A DNA stretch of 28,646 bases from Erythrobacter donghaensis. Lineage in GTDB: Bacteria > Pseudomonadota > Alphaproteobacteria > Sphingomonadales > Sphingomonadaceae. The position numbers were made by a program, and so were the translations under genes. The notes under the pieces are model-generated. The model saw nothing but the letters and a program-made list of their open reading frames with translations. It did not search any database and was not told the origin of the DNA. Of the stretch, positions 1 to 7,829 are shown in pieces. The number at the start of each line of letters is the position of its first letter. Within the stretch, counting starts at the first letter, position 1. The stretch covers positions 1-28,646 of the forward strand of contig NZ_LSJS01000069.1 in assembly GCF_001557325.1 (NCBI RefSeq), read 5' to 3'.

Positions 1-936
1 GCCTGGGACATCGACCGCCGCAAGGTCGGGCATGATGTCGCCGCGGCGATCTTCGCCAAGCCCAACTGCACGGCGCGCTTCTGCGACATGGTCGAGCCGA
101 CCGGCACCAGGGTCCGCATGGGCCGCAAGCTCGACGGGGTGGCCGCGCACATGGCGAACTACCCCGAGGATCGCACCTTCCTCCCCGCCGACGCGCCCGA
201 GCCCGATCACGCCGAGGTGGTGGGCGTGCTGCGCGAGAGCGGGGCGGAGGTGATGGTCAATTACCTCCCCGTCGGCTCGCAGGCGGCTAGCGAATTCTAC
301 GCCGGGTGCGCGCTCGAGGCGGGGGTCGCCTTCGTCAACGCCATTCCCGTGTTCATCGCCAGCGACCCTGCCTGGGCCGAGCGGTTCCGCAGCGCAGGCG
401 TGCCGATCATCGGGGACGACATCAAGGCGCAGCTCGGCGCGACCATCGTCCACCGCGTGCTGACCGATCTCTTCGCCAAGCGCGGGGTGACGCTGGAGCG
501 CACCTACCAGCTCAACACCGGCGGCAATACCGATTTCCTCAACATGCTCGAGAAGAGCCGCCTCGCCGCCAAGAAGATCTCCAAGACCGAAGCGGTGCAG
601 GCCGTCGCCGCGGCACGGATGGGGGAGGCGGACATCCATGTCGGCCCGTCCGACTATGTCGCCTGGCAGAACGACAACAAGGTGTGCTTCCTCAGGATGG
701 AGGGGACGATGTTCGGCGGCGTGCCGATGAACCTCGAGCTGCGCCTGTCGGTCGAGGATTCGCCGAATTCGGCCGGCGTCGCGATCGACATGATCCGCTG
801 CGCCCGGCTCGCGCGCGACCGCGGGCTGGCGGGGCCGGTTCACCCGGCGAGCGCGTGGTTCTGCAAGCACCCCCCCGAGCAGATGACGGACGACGAGGCC
901 CACGCCGCGCTCGAAGCCTTCATCGCGGAAGGCTGA
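1..936 (+). CDS. Inositol-3-phosphate synthase, 5' truncated by window edge
   Basis: The frame is open from base 1, so the true start lies upstream; 311 residues and the TGA stop are visible. The family cyclises glucose-6-phosphate to inositol-3-phosphate with NAD in the cytosol. Recognisable core motifs are GDDIKAQLGATIVHR, NTGGNTDFLNML and the lysine-rich KSRLAAKKISKTEAV, which belong to the active-site region of the compact prokaryotic enzyme (about 360 residues). By that length roughly 50 residues are missing, including the dinucleotide-binding glycine motif. Four bases separate its stop from the dehydrogenase at 941, so they are probably one operon. The product could be free inositol, an inositol lipid head group or a precursor of a modified cyclitol; the two following oxidoreductases favour the last, but that is inference. 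Confidence 0.9.
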   Translation, partial: AWDIDRRKVGHDVAAAIFAKPNCTARFCDMVEPTGTRVRMGRKLDGVAAHMANYPEDRTFLPADAPEPDHAEVVGVLRESGAEVMVNYLPVGSQAASEFYAGCALEAGVAFVNAIPVFIASDPAWAERFRSAGVPIIGDDIKAQLGATIVHRVLTDLFAKRGVTLERTYQLNTGGNTDFLNMLEKSRLAAKKISKTEAVQAVAAARMGEADIHVGPSDYVAWQNDNKVCFLRMEGTMFGGVPMNLELRLSVEDSPNSAGVAIDMIRCARLARDRGLAGPVHPASAWFCKHPPEQMTDDEAHAALEAFIAEG

Positions 937-940
937 GGCG

Positions 941-1897
941 ATGCAGGCTGCCGTGCTGACCGGCCCCGGAGCCGTCGCCATCGAACGCGTCCCCCTGCCC
1001 GCGCCCGGTGCGGGCGAGGTGCGCGTGAGGCTCGAAGGGTGCGGCGTGTGCGCCTCCAATCTCACGCCGTGGGAAGGGCCGGACTGGATGCGCTACCCCA
1101 CCCCGCCCGGCGACCTGGGGCACGAGGGCTGGGGCATCATCGAGGCGGTCGGCGCGGGGGTGGAGGGGCTTGCCGCAGGCGACCGGGTCGCCGCGCTTTC
1201 GCACCGCGCCTATGCCGAGGCCGACATCGTTCCTGCCGGCATGGTGGTGAAGCTGCCCCCGGAGCTGGACGGCGCGCCTTTCCCCGGCGAGGCGCTCGGG
1301 TGCGCGTTCAACATCCTGCGCCGCAGCGACATCCGCGCGGGGCAGAGCGTGGCGATCATCGGCATCGGCTTCCTCGGCGCGGTGCTCACCCGGCTGGCGA
1401 GCGCGGCGGGGGCCGAGGTCATCGCCATCTCGCGCCGCGCGGAAAGCCTCGCCCTCGCGCACGATCTCGGCGCCGCGCACGCCATCGCGATGGACGATCA
1501 CTGGCGGATCATCGCCGCGGTGAAAGCGATCACCGGCGAGGCGCTGTGCGACCGGGTGATCGAGTGCGTCGGCAAGCAGTGGCCGCTCGACCTGGCGGGC
1601 GAGCTGGTCGGCTTCGGCGGGCGGCTGGTGATCGCGGGCTACCATCAGGACGGGCCGCGGCAGGTCGACATGCAGGGCTGGAACTGGAAGGGCATCGACG
1701 TCGTCAACGCCCACGAGCGCGATCCGGCGGTGCAGCTCGCCGGGGTGCGCGAGGCAGTGGCGGCGGTGGCGGAGGGCCGGCTCGAGATCGCGCCGCTCCT
1801 CACCCACCGCTATCCGCTCAGCGCGCTCGGCGAGGCGCTCGATGCAACCCGCGACAAGCCGCCCGGCTTCGTCAAGGCGTGGATCGACCTCGGGTGA
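941..1897 (+). CDS. Zinc-dependent alcohol dehydrogenase (MDR family)
   Basis: A 318-residue medium-chain dehydrogenase. The GroES-like N-terminal half carries likely catalytic-zinc ligands in GCGVC (Cys34, Cys37) and GHEGWG (His61, Glu62). The Rossmann half has the glycine motif GIGFLG at 141-146. The four-cysteine structural-zinc lobe seen in classical family members is absent: the sequence runs straight from DRVAAL to HRAYAEAD. That fits the short size. It should oxidise or reduce a polyol or sugar with NAD(P). It lies 4 bases after the inositol-phosphate synthase and its TGA overlaps the next gene's GTG, so the three are likely co-translated. Its substrate is unknown; a cyclitol made by the upstream enzyme is the natural guess. 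Confidence 0.88.
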   Translation: MQAAVLTGPGAVAIERVPLPAPGAGEVRVRLEGCGVCASNLTPWEGPDWMRYPTPPGDLGHEGWGIIEAVGAGVEGLAAGDRVAALSHRAYAEADIVPAGMVVKLPPELDGAPFPGEALGCAFNILRRSDIRAGQSVAIIGIGFLGAVLTRLASAAGAEVIAISRRAESLALAHDLGAAHAIAMDDHWRIIAAVKAITGEALCDRVIECVGKQWPLDLAGELVGFGGRLVIAGYHQDGPRQVDMQGWNWKGIDVVNAHERDPAVQLAGVREAVAAVAEGRLEIAPLLTHRYPLSALGEALDATRDKPPGFVKAWIDLG

Positions 1898-2919
1898 CGC
1901 TATCAAGCGAGAGCGGGCCGCGCCTCGGGTTTCTCGGCACCGGCTGGATCGGCCGCCACCGGCTCGAGGCCATCGCTGCGACCGGCGCAGCCCAGATCGT
2001 TGCCCTTGTCGATCCTGACGAGGATTGCGCGCGCGAGGCGCTCGCGCTCGCGCCGGGTGCGGCGATCCTGAGCTGCTACGAGAGCCTGCTCGATGCAGGG
2101 CTCGACGGGGTCGTGATCGCCACGCCGAGCGCGCTCCATGCCGAACAGGCCATCACCGCGCTGGAGCGGGGCGTTGCCGTGTTCTGCCAGAAGCCGCTCG
2201 GACGCACCGCCGCCGAAACGGCCCGCGTGGTGGAAGCGGCGGAAAACGCCGACCGGCTGCTGGGGGTCGATCTCTCCTACCGCCACACCGCCGCCGCCCG
2301 TGCGCTCGCCGCGCTGATCGAGGAGGGCACGCTCGGCACAATCTTCGCCGCCGATCTGGTGTTCCACAACGCCTATGGCCCGGACAAGCCGTGGTTCCGC
2401 GACCCCGCGCTCTCGGGCGGCGGCTGCGTGATCGACCTCGGCGTCCACCTTGTCGATCTCGCGCTGTGGCTGACCGGCTTTCCGGCGGTCGAGCGCGTCG
2501 GCGCGCGGCTCTTTGCCGGGGGCGAACCCTTCGCGCGGGGGGCTGGCCGGGTGGAGGACTTCGCGCTCGCGCGGCTCGATCTGGCAGGCGGCGCGGCGGT
2601 GCGCATCGCCTGTTCGTGGAACCTCCACGCGGGCGAGGACGCGCGGATCGAGGCGAGCTTCCACGGCACGCGGGGCGGCGCAAGGCTGCGCAACGTGGGG
2701 GGGAGCTTCTACGACTTCGAACTCGCGCGCTTCTCCGGCACCGGGTGCGAGACGCTGGTCGGCCCACCCGAAGACTGGGGCGGGCGTGCCGCGGCGGCCT
2801 GGGCACGCGCGCTGGCCGAAAGCCCGCGCTTCGATCCCGAAGCCCACCGCTTCACCGCCGCCGCCGAGGTCGTCGACCGGATCTACGCGGCGGGCGAGCG
2901 TGCCGGGAGCGCCGCCTGA
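1894..2919 (+). CDS. Gfo/Idh/MocA family oxidoreductase
   Basis: I place the start at GTG 1894, which overlaps the preceding TGA (GTGA). The open frame extends further upstream, but only inside the dehydrogenase gene, and the Rossmann fold begins right after this GTG. The product is 341 residues. The dinucleotide motif GFLGTGWIG is at about 12-20, the conserved EKP-type motif is present as CQKPLG with Lys100, and the catalytic IDLGVH segment gives Asp181 and His185. Family members oxidise or reduce sugars and inositols with NAD(P). Glutamate is replaced by glutamine in the EKP motif, a tolerated variation. It is the third gene of the operon with inositol-phosphate synthase. The substrate is not determinable from sequence. 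Confidence 0.88.
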   Translation: MTLSSESGPRLGFLGTGWIGRHRLEAIAATGAAQIVALVDPDEDCAREALALAPGAAILSCYESLLDAGLDGVVIATPSALHAEQAITALERGVAVFCQKPLGRTAAETARVVEAAENADRLLGVDLSYRHTAAARALAALIEEGTLGTIFAADLVFHNAYGPDKPWFRDPALSGGGCVIDLGVHLVDLALWLTGFPAVERVGARLFAGGEPFARGAGRVEDFALARLDLAGGAAVRIACSWNLHAGEDARIEASFHGTRGGARLRNVGGSFYDFELARFSGTGCETLVGPPEDWGGRAAAAWARALAESPRFDPEAHRFTAAAEVVDRIYAAGERAGSAA

Positions 2920-2972
2920 CAGGCAGCCCGCCTCCCCCGCCGCACCGCAAGGGCGCCTCGGCCTCCGCCTGA

Positions 2973-2981
2973 CCTATGTGA
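2973..2981 (+). promoter_or_regulatory. CCTATGTGA element upstream of PRC-barrel gene
   Basis: The 9-mer lies about 60 bases before the PRC-barrel start. It recurs on the - strand at 7710-7718, 26202-26210 and 28619-28627. Here it reads CTGAC-CTAT-GTGAG, an imperfect version of a 5-4-5 inverted repeat that is perfect at 7709-7722. It could be a Crp/Fnr-family operator half-site. Confidence 0.35.
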
Positions 2982-3041
2982 GTGCCGCGCGCGCTCGCGC
3001 AAAGCACCTTCACGCCTGCCTATCACAGGAGGAAACAGTCG

Positions 3042-3407
3042 ATGGCAGACGCAATCAACACCGATGAAACCCGCGAGCTCATCGCCTCGAACAAGGTCGA
3101 GGGCACCGCCGTCTATGACCTCGAGGGCGAGCGGCTCGGGTCGATCACCAACTTCATGGTCGACAAGCGCTCGGGCAAGGCGGAATACGCCGTGATGACG
3201 TTCGGCGGCTTCCTCGGGATCGGGGCCGATTACTATCCGATCCCCTGGTCGATGCTCACCTACAGCACCGAACACGGCGGCTATGTGGTCGATCTCGACA
3301 AGGACATGCTCGAGGACGCGCCGCGCTATGCGGACAACAACAACGAGCCCGAGTATGACCAGACCTACAACAGCCAGGTCTATTCCTATTACGGCGTGAC
3401 CTACTAA
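3042..3407 (+). CDS. PRC-barrel domain protein
   Basis: A 121-residue soluble acidic protein. The start at ATG 3042 is fixed by a strong AGGAGG ribosome site 8-13 bases upstream, although the frame is open from 2982. A PRC-barrel beta domain covers about residues 18-90: the pattern GTAVYDLEGERLGSI, then KAEYAVMTFGGFLGIG, then YYPIPWSML is typical of the stand-alone PRC-barrel stress proteins of alphaproteobacteria. The C-terminal tail (about 90-121) is rich in Asn, Tyr, Glu and Asp and probably disordered. PRC barrels bind RNA, proteins or quinones in different settings; the role of this one is unknown. It is monocistronic, with a 122-base leader separating it from the sugar operon. Confidence 0.85.
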   Translation: MADAINTDETRELIASNKVEGTAVYDLEGERLGSITNFMVDKRSGKAEYAVMTFGGFLGIGADYYPIPWSMLTYSTEHGGYVVDLDKDMLEDAPRYADNNNEPEYDQTYNSQVYSYYGVTY

Positions 3408-3428
3408 GGGCCGCGCCGTAGGCGGCCC
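3408..3428. terminator. Weak hairpin between convergent genes
   Basis: GGGCCGC at 3408-3414 pairs with GCGGCCC at 3422-3428 around a 7-base loop, directly after the PRC-barrel stop and before the SemiSWEET stop. There is no T tract on either side, so intrinsic termination is uncertain. It is the only structure in this 52-base gap that could end both convergent transcripts. Confidence 0.35.
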
Positions 3429-3459
3429 CGCTCCGCCCCCCCGTTGGGTGGGGTCGCCA

Positions 3460-3762
3460 TCAGCTTTCCGGATCAAGCGTTTCGGCGATTTCCTCGGTCT
3501 TGCGCGCCGGAAGCGCGATCATCCCGAAGATGAACAGCGCGAAGACCAGGCAGATCGCGTTGGGGACGATCAGCGTCCATTCCCCCTTCATCACCCCGAA
3601 GGTCGTCCACGCCGCAAAGGCGAGGCAGGTCAGTGCGAACATCGCCAGCGACAGGCCCTCGGTCGACCGCTCGCGGATGATTTTCCACGCCTGCGGGGTG
3701 AAACTCGCCACCGAGGCGGTCGCACCGACGGTGCCGACCATGGTGACCCAATCGATGTTCAT
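3460..3762 (-). CDS. SemiSWEET sugar transporter (PQ-loop/MtN3 family)
   Basis: A 100-residue membrane protein with three predicted helices (about 5-25, 38-57, 63-85). The first helix ends in the PQ motif (FTPQAWK, Pro23-Gln24) typical of the bacterial half-size SWEET proteins, which dimerise and allow bidirectional sugar passage across the inner membrane. Its ATG overlaps the TGA of the MscS gene (ATGA) and it has an AAAAGGAAC ribosome site, so it is the translationally coupled last gene of the - strand operon. The sugar is unknown. Its coupling to a mechanosensitive channel suggests solute release or uptake during osmotic change, which is inference. Confidence 0.9.
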   Translation of the reverse strand: MNIDWVTMVGTVGATASVASFTPQAWKIIRERSTEGLSLAMFALTCLAFAAWTTFGVMKGEWTLIVPNAICLVFALFIFGMIALPARKTEEIAETLDPES

Positions 3763-4844
3763 CGCGGTTCCTTTTCCTCCACAAGCACCCGCGCCCGGTT
3801 GAGCGACCCCGGCAGACCCTCTGCCAGTGCGCGCACCACCGCCTCGCGCACGTCGCAGCGCAGATCGAACATCTCGCTCCCGCCGCGCGCGCTCATCAGC
3901 ACGCGCACTTCAAGCGCGTGGGGCGTCATGTCGGTGACCTGCACGGCCGCCGCGCGGCCATCCCACAGCCTGTGCGAACGCACCGCCTCCAGCGCCACCT
4001 CACGCAAAGCAGCGATATCGGCAGTGTGGTCGACGTGGACGAACACCGTGCCGAGCAGCTGGCTGGTCTGCCGCGTCCAGTTCTCGATCGGCTCCTCGAC
4101 CAGCTTCGAGACCGGGATCACCAGCCGCCGCTGGTCCCAGATGCGCAGCACCACATAGGTGAGGCCGATCCGCTCCACCCGTCCCCATTCGCCCTGGTAG
4201 ACCACCACGTCGTCGATCCGCACCGGCTCGGTGAAGGCGAGCTGGAAGCCGCCGACGATGTTCTTGAGCAGCGGCTGCGCCGCGACCCCCACCGCCAGCC
4301 CCGCGATCCCCGCCGAGGCCATCACCGCCACCCCGATCTCGCGCACGGCGGGAATGCTCAGCAGCATCAGCCCGGCGCTGACCAGCAGCACCACGATGAC
4401 CGCGATCCGGGCGAGGATATCGGCCCGCGTGCGGCGGCGGCGGGCGGCGAGGTTGTCCTCCACCTCGAGATCGCTGCGGGCATAGATGTAGCTCTTCAGG
4501 AATCGGATGCCGGCGATCAGCAGCCAGCCCCACAGCAGCGGCATGACCAGCTGCACGAAGGCGACGATCCCCGCGGCCAGATCGCGGCTCGGCACCGCGA
4601 TCCGCTGGATCGATAGCAGCGCGAGGGCGACCGCGATCCAGCGCAGCGGGCGGACGAGGTGCTCGATCAGCAATTCGTCGCTGCCGGTCTCGGTGCGCCG
4701 GGCGATGCGCCGGGCGACGAACACCAGCACGCCATGCACGATGAGGGCCGCCGCCGCCAGCACGGCGGCGACGCCCAAGGTCCAGACGAGATCGATCAGC
4801 CCCTCTTCGCCGGGGAGCACGGCGTTCCAGTCCGGCAATTCCAT
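3759..4844 (-). CDS. Mechanosensitive ion channel, MscS family
   Basis: About 361 residues from ATG 4844, or 371 from an in-frame ATG at 4874. I prefer 4844 because 4874 lies inside the SDR gene and neither has a clear ribosome site. N-terminal membrane helices lie at about 17-40, 67-112 and 147-168. They are followed by the pore helix, rich in small residues (segment VAVMASAGIAGLAVGVAAQ). Next comes the MscS beta domain, with FTEPVRIDDVV and GEWGRVERIGLTYVVLR, and a C-terminal alpha-beta part. The channel opens under membrane tension and lets solutes out of the cytoplasm. It is fifth in the catalase operon and its stop overlaps the SemiSWEET start. Confidence 0.9.
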   Translation of the reverse strand: MELPDWNAVLPGEEGLIDLVWTLGVAAVLAAAALIVHGVLVFVARRIARRTETGSDELLIEHLVRPLRWIAVALALLSIQRIAVPSRDLAAGIVAFVQLVMPLLWGWLLIAGIRFLKSYIYARSDLEVEDNLAARRRRTRADILARIAVIVVLLVSAGLMLLSIPAVREIGVAVMASAGIAGLAVGVAAQPLLKNIVGGFQLAFTEPVRIDDVVVYQGEWGRVERIGLTYVVLRIWDQRRLVIPVSKLVEEPIENWTRQTSQLLGTVFVHVDHTADIAALREVALEAVRSHRLWDGRAAAVQVTDMTPHALEVRVLMSARGGSEMFDLRCDVREAVVRALAEGLPGSLNRARVLVEEKEPR

Positions 4845-4848
4845 TCCG

Positions 4849-5700
4849 TCAGCTGCCCACGATGATCCCGCCATTGGGGTGCAGCACCTGCCCCGTCATG
4901 TAGCTCGAATCCTCGCAGGCGAGGAACAGGAACGAAGGCGCGACCTCGTTGGGCTGGCCCGGGCGGCCCATCGGGGTGGATTGGCCGAAGGTCGCGAGCT
5001 TCTCCTCGCTTGCCCCTCCAAACGGATTGAGCGGCGTCCAGATCGGCCCCGGCGCGACACCGTTCACGCGGATGCCCTTTTCGGCAAGGTTCTGCGAGAG
5101 CGAGCGGGTGAACGCCGTGATCGCGCCCTTGGTGGCCGAGTAGTCGAGCAGCTCCTCGGCACCCTCGTACATCGTCACCGAGGTGCAGTTGATGATGCAC
5201 GCGCCGCTTTCGAGATAGGGCATGGCGGCCTGCACCATGTAGAACATGCCGTAGACATTGGTCTGGAAGGTGCGCTTCAGCTGCTTCTTGGTGATCTCGG
5301 TCACGTCCTTGTCGGGATGCTGCTCGCCCGCGTTGTTGACGAGGATGTCGAGCCGCCCGAACTTGCGGATCGCGAGGTCGACGATCTCCTTGCAGTGATC
5401 GCGCTCGCCGATGTCGCCGGCGATGGTGACGGCGCGCGCGCCCTCGTCCTCGACCATCTCGGCGGTGGCCATCGCGTCTTCCTCTTCCTCGAGGTGCGAG
5501 ATGACGATGTCGGCGCCTTCCCGGGCGAACAGCACCGCGACCGCGCGGCCGATGCCGCTGTCGCCGCCGGTGACGATCGCGACCTTGCCTTCGAGCCGCC
5601 CCGATCCGGGATAGCGCGGCTCCCAATCGGGCTTGGGATCGAGATTGGCCTCGAGGCCGGGCAGGTCGCCTTCCTCGAGCTTGGAGACAATCTTTGACAT
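4849..5700 (-). CDS. SDR family oxidoreductase, YghA/general-stress type
   Basis: A 283-residue short-chain dehydrogenase. The cofactor motif TGGDSGIG is at 44-51, NNAG at 122-125, and the catalytic Ser174, Tyr187 and Lys191 are in place (YSATK). The N-terminal extension of about 35 residues, with PKPDWEPRYPGSGRLEGK, matches the subgroup that includes E. coli YghA and Bacillus general stress protein 39. Start ATG 5700 has an AAGGAAC ribosome site. It probably reduces or oxidises small carbonyl compounds with NAD(P) in the cytoplasm. It follows the ZIP gene after 26 bases and precedes MscS with a few bases between, so it is an internal operon gene. Its substrate is unknown. Confidence 0.92.
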   Translation of the reverse strand: MSKIVSKLEEGDLPGLEANLDPKPDWEPRYPGSGRLEGKVAIVTGGDSGIGRAVAVLFAREGADIVISHLEEEEDAMATAEMVEDEGARAVTIAGDIGERDHCKEIVDLAIRKFGRLDILVNNAGEQHPDKDVTEITKKQLKRTFQTNVYGMFYMVQAAMPYLESGACIINCTSVTMYEGAEELLDYSATKGAITAFTRSLSQNLAEKGIRVNGVAPGPIWTPLNPFGGASEEKLATFGQSTPMGRPGQPNEVAPSFLFLACEDSSYMTGQVLHPNGGIIVGS

Positions 5701-5726
5701 GGGAGAGGTTCCTTGCGTGTGAGGGA

Positions 5727-6500
5727 TCAGGAGAGGGTGAGGTCGAGCGCCAGCATCAGCGCGAGGCCCGCCAGCAGCGCGGGGCTCGCCGATCCGTGCG
5801 CGATCTGGCGGCGGGTGTGGGGGATGATCTCGGCGGCGACCACGAACAGCATCGCGCCCGCCGCAAAGCCGAGCGCCCAGGGCAGCACCGCCGCCGATGT
5901 CGCTGCGATGGTGACGCCGAAGGCAGCGCCGAGCGGCTCGATCAGCCCGGTCGCGAGCGCCGCCGCCGTGCAGCGTGCGCGGTTCCAGCCGAGGCTGGCA
6001 AGCAGCGCGGCCACCGCCATCCCTTCCGGGATGTTCTGGAGCCCGATGCCGAGCATCGTCGCCCAGCCGAGTTGCGGGTCGCCGCCCATGAAGCTGAGGC
6101 CCACGGCCATGCCTTCGGGCAGGTTGTGCAGGGTGATCGCGAGCACGAACAGCGCGATGCGGCGCTCGTCGGGCGCGGAAGGCCAGAAGCGGCCCCGGGT
6201 GGCGAGCGCGTCGCTCCCCACCCCGAGCCACGCCATCACCGCAGCACCGAGCCACAGCGCGATCAGCACGCTCGACCCGGCAGCGACCAGCGAGGCCCCG
6301 CCGCCGCGAAGCTGCGCGAAGGCGGGGAGGATCAGCGAAGCGAAGGCGGCGGCGATCATCACTCCGGCGGCAAACCCGATCAGCAGGTTCTGCCGCCGCG
6401 CGTCCGGCGCACCCGAGGCCGCAACGAGCAGTCCGCCGAGGCCGGTCATGGCCCCGGCGGCAAGGCTCGCCGCCATTCCCGTGAGCGCCGCTTCAGGCAT
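5727..6500 (-). CDS. ZIP family metal transporter
   Basis: A 257-residue polytopic membrane protein with about eight helices. The two metal-binding helix motifs are clear: HNLPEGMAVG in helix 4 and QNIPEGMAVA in helix 5, the signature of ZIP/GufA-type divalent metal importers (Zn, Fe or Mn). The cytoplasmic loop before helix 4 is short and lacks a histidine cluster. Its ATG lies three bases after the manganese catalase stop, so the two are tightly linked. Metal specificity cannot be read from sequence; manganese supply for the catalase is a plausible inference. Confidence 0.92.
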   Translation of the reverse strand: MPEAALTGMAASLAAGAMTGLGGLLVAASGAPDARRQNLLIGFAAGVMIAAAFASLILPAFAQLRGGGASLVAAGSSVLIALWLGAAVMAWLGVGSDALATRGRFWPSAPDERRIALFVLAITLHNLPEGMAVGLSFMGGDPQLGWATMLGIGLQNIPEGMAVAALLASLGWNRARCTAAALATGLIEPLGAAFGVTIAATSAAVLPWALGFAAGAMLFVVAAEIIPHTRRQIAHGSASPALLAGLALMLALDLTLS

Positions 6501-6503
6501 GCG

Positions 6504-7385
6504 TCAGTCGCTCTCCACCACGCCCGTGCCGAGATCCGCGCCGGTCAGCGGATCGCTGTCGACATCGGAGGCAAGGCGCGCGCTCATCGCCCGCAAGGTC
6601 TCCATCTTGTCGGCGGGCAGCTTGACCTCGGCCGTGCCCTCGCCGCCATCGGCGGAGCGGGTCATGTCGTTCTCGTCGGTGGTTTCCCATTCGGGCCCGC
6701 TGTTCCACGGCCCCTGGGCATCGCCCGGCCCGGTCGAGGCGTTGACGTAGAGGCTGTCGAACGGCAGCACGCCCGGCAGGCGCCCCGGCGGGAAGTTGTC
6801 GGCGATCGAATAGAGCGCCTTCTCGAAGCTCTTCTGGTGCGCGATCTCGCGGGTCATCAGGAAGCCCAGGGCGTCCTTGATGCCGGGATCGTCGGTGATC
6901 GCGATCAGGCGCTCGTAGATGATCTTCGCCCGGCTCTCGGCAGCGATGTTCGAACGCAGATCGCAAGTCGGATCGCCGCGCGAATCGACATAGGCCGCGG
7001 TCCACGGCACGCCCGACGAGTTGGTCAGCGCCGGACCGCCGCCATAGAGGATCGCCTGGGTGTGGCTGTTGCCGCCCGCGGTGAGCGACTTGTAGAGCTC
7101 GGCCTCTTCCAGCGCGGCTTCGGCGAGATCGCCCTTGGCGCCCTTGTTGAGCATGGCAACGATCGAACCGATCACCTCGAGGTGGGAGAGTTCCTCGGTG
7201 GCGATGTCGAGCAGCATGTCCTTGCGGCCCGGATCCTCCTCGGCGAGGCCTTGGGTGAAGTAGCGCATCGCCGCTGCCAGCTCGCCGTCGGGGCCGCCGA
7301 ACTGTTCGAGCAGGAGCGAGGCGAGCGCCGGGTTCGGCTCGGACACGCGGACGGTGTATTGCAGGCGCTTGTTGTGACTGAACAT
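6504..7385 (-). CDS. Manganese catalase
   Basis: A 293-residue ferritin-like four-helix protein that dismutates hydrogen peroxide with a dimanganese centre, without haem. Likely ligands are Glu35 (GELAAAMRY), Glu65 and His68 (ATEELSHLE), then the Glu of NIAAESRAK and the His of TREIAHQKSFEKAL. This is the same order and spacing as the Lactiplantibacillus plantarum enzyme. The C-terminal tail (GPEWETTDENDM onward) is acidic and probably disordered. Start ATG 7385 lies 7 bases after the stop of the small membrane gene. It is the second gene of a - strand stress operon. Confidence 0.95.
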   Translation of the reverse strand: MFSHNKRLQYTVRVSEPNPALASLLLEQFGGPDGELAAAMRYFTQGLAEEDPGRKDMLLDIATEELSHLEVIGSIVAMLNKGAKGDLAEAALEEAELYKSLTAGGNSHTQAILYGGGPALTNSSGVPWTAAYVDSRGDPTCDLRSNIAAESRAKIIYERLIAITDDPGIKDALGFLMTREIAHQKSFEKALYSIADNFPPGRLPGVLPFDSLYVNASTGPGDAQGPWNSGPEWETTDENDMTRSADGGEGTAEVKLPADKMETLRAMSARLASDVDSDPLTGADLGTGVVESD

Positions 7386-7392
7386 GATCGGG

Positions 7393-7584
7393 TTATCCTC
7401 TCGAAACGGCAGTGTCGCCCGACCGGATCACCGGCTCGCGGACGATGTTGCGGCGATCTTCGCGCCGGTCGGGCGGGACGAGATCGCGCTGGCGGGGCAT
7501 CTGCATGTAACTAATGATACTCACGACCAACGGCACGCCGAGTATCCAGAACGGCAGAGCGTTCGTAATCCAAGAATTGTCCAT
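7393..7584 (-). CDS. Small single-helix membrane protein
   Basis: A 63-residue protein. ATG 7584 is chosen because AGGAG lies 8 bases upstream; an in-frame GTG three codons earlier has no such site. The N-terminal half (about residues 5-28, NALPFWILGVPLVVSIISYM) is a hydrophobic helix. The C-terminal half is strongly charged with many Arg and Asp residues and should lie in the cytoplasm. I do not recognise the family. It is the first gene of the manganese catalase operon, 7 bases before the catalase. It might anchor or assist the catalase or the ZIP transporter, but nothing in the sequence proves this. Confidence 0.75.
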   Translation of the reverse strand: MDNSWITNALPFWILGVPLVVSIISYMQMPRQRDLVPPDRREDRRNIVREPVIRSGDTAVSRG

Positions 7585-7708
7585 GAATAGCACTCCTGAT
7601 GCGACGAACAGTTTGCGCTCGCGCTTTCGATCAAGACTGCTCTATCTGTAAATGTGACCCCATAACATGGGTTCGCAATCCCGCGTCTTTGGGTCTTATT
7701 CGAAGAAC

Positions 7709-7722
7709 TTCACATAGGTGAA
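7709..7722. promoter_or_regulatory. Candidate Crp/Fnr-family operator, TTCAC-N4-GTGAA
   Basis: A perfect 14-base inverted repeat, TTCACATAGGTGAA, with 5-base arms and a 4-base centre, the architecture of FNR/FixK/CRP-type sites. It lies in the divergent region between the catalase operon (start 7584) and the fused glycosyltransferase gene (start 7830), so it could act on either. Two Crp/Fnr regulators are encoded in the same window. Confidence 0.45.
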
Positions 7723-7829
7723 ACAGCAGCAGCGCGGCAGGCGCTAGGCGGGGGTGTCGCCCCCCGGCGACGCCGCCCGTGCGATCGACCCCGTCGGCGG
7801 CCACTCCCGAACCGGAAGGCACTCTCGCC

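Noticed and set aside
4148..4156. Another CCTATGTG-like word
   Set aside because: It lies inside the MscS coding region as Thr-Tyr-Val codons, so it is explained by the protein; similar words inside cinA were dismissed for the same reason.
5694..7514. 606-residue + strand frame opposite the ZIP and catalase genes
   Set aside because: Arg/His/Gly-rich with no recognisable motif; the - strand genes carry clear catalytic signatures.
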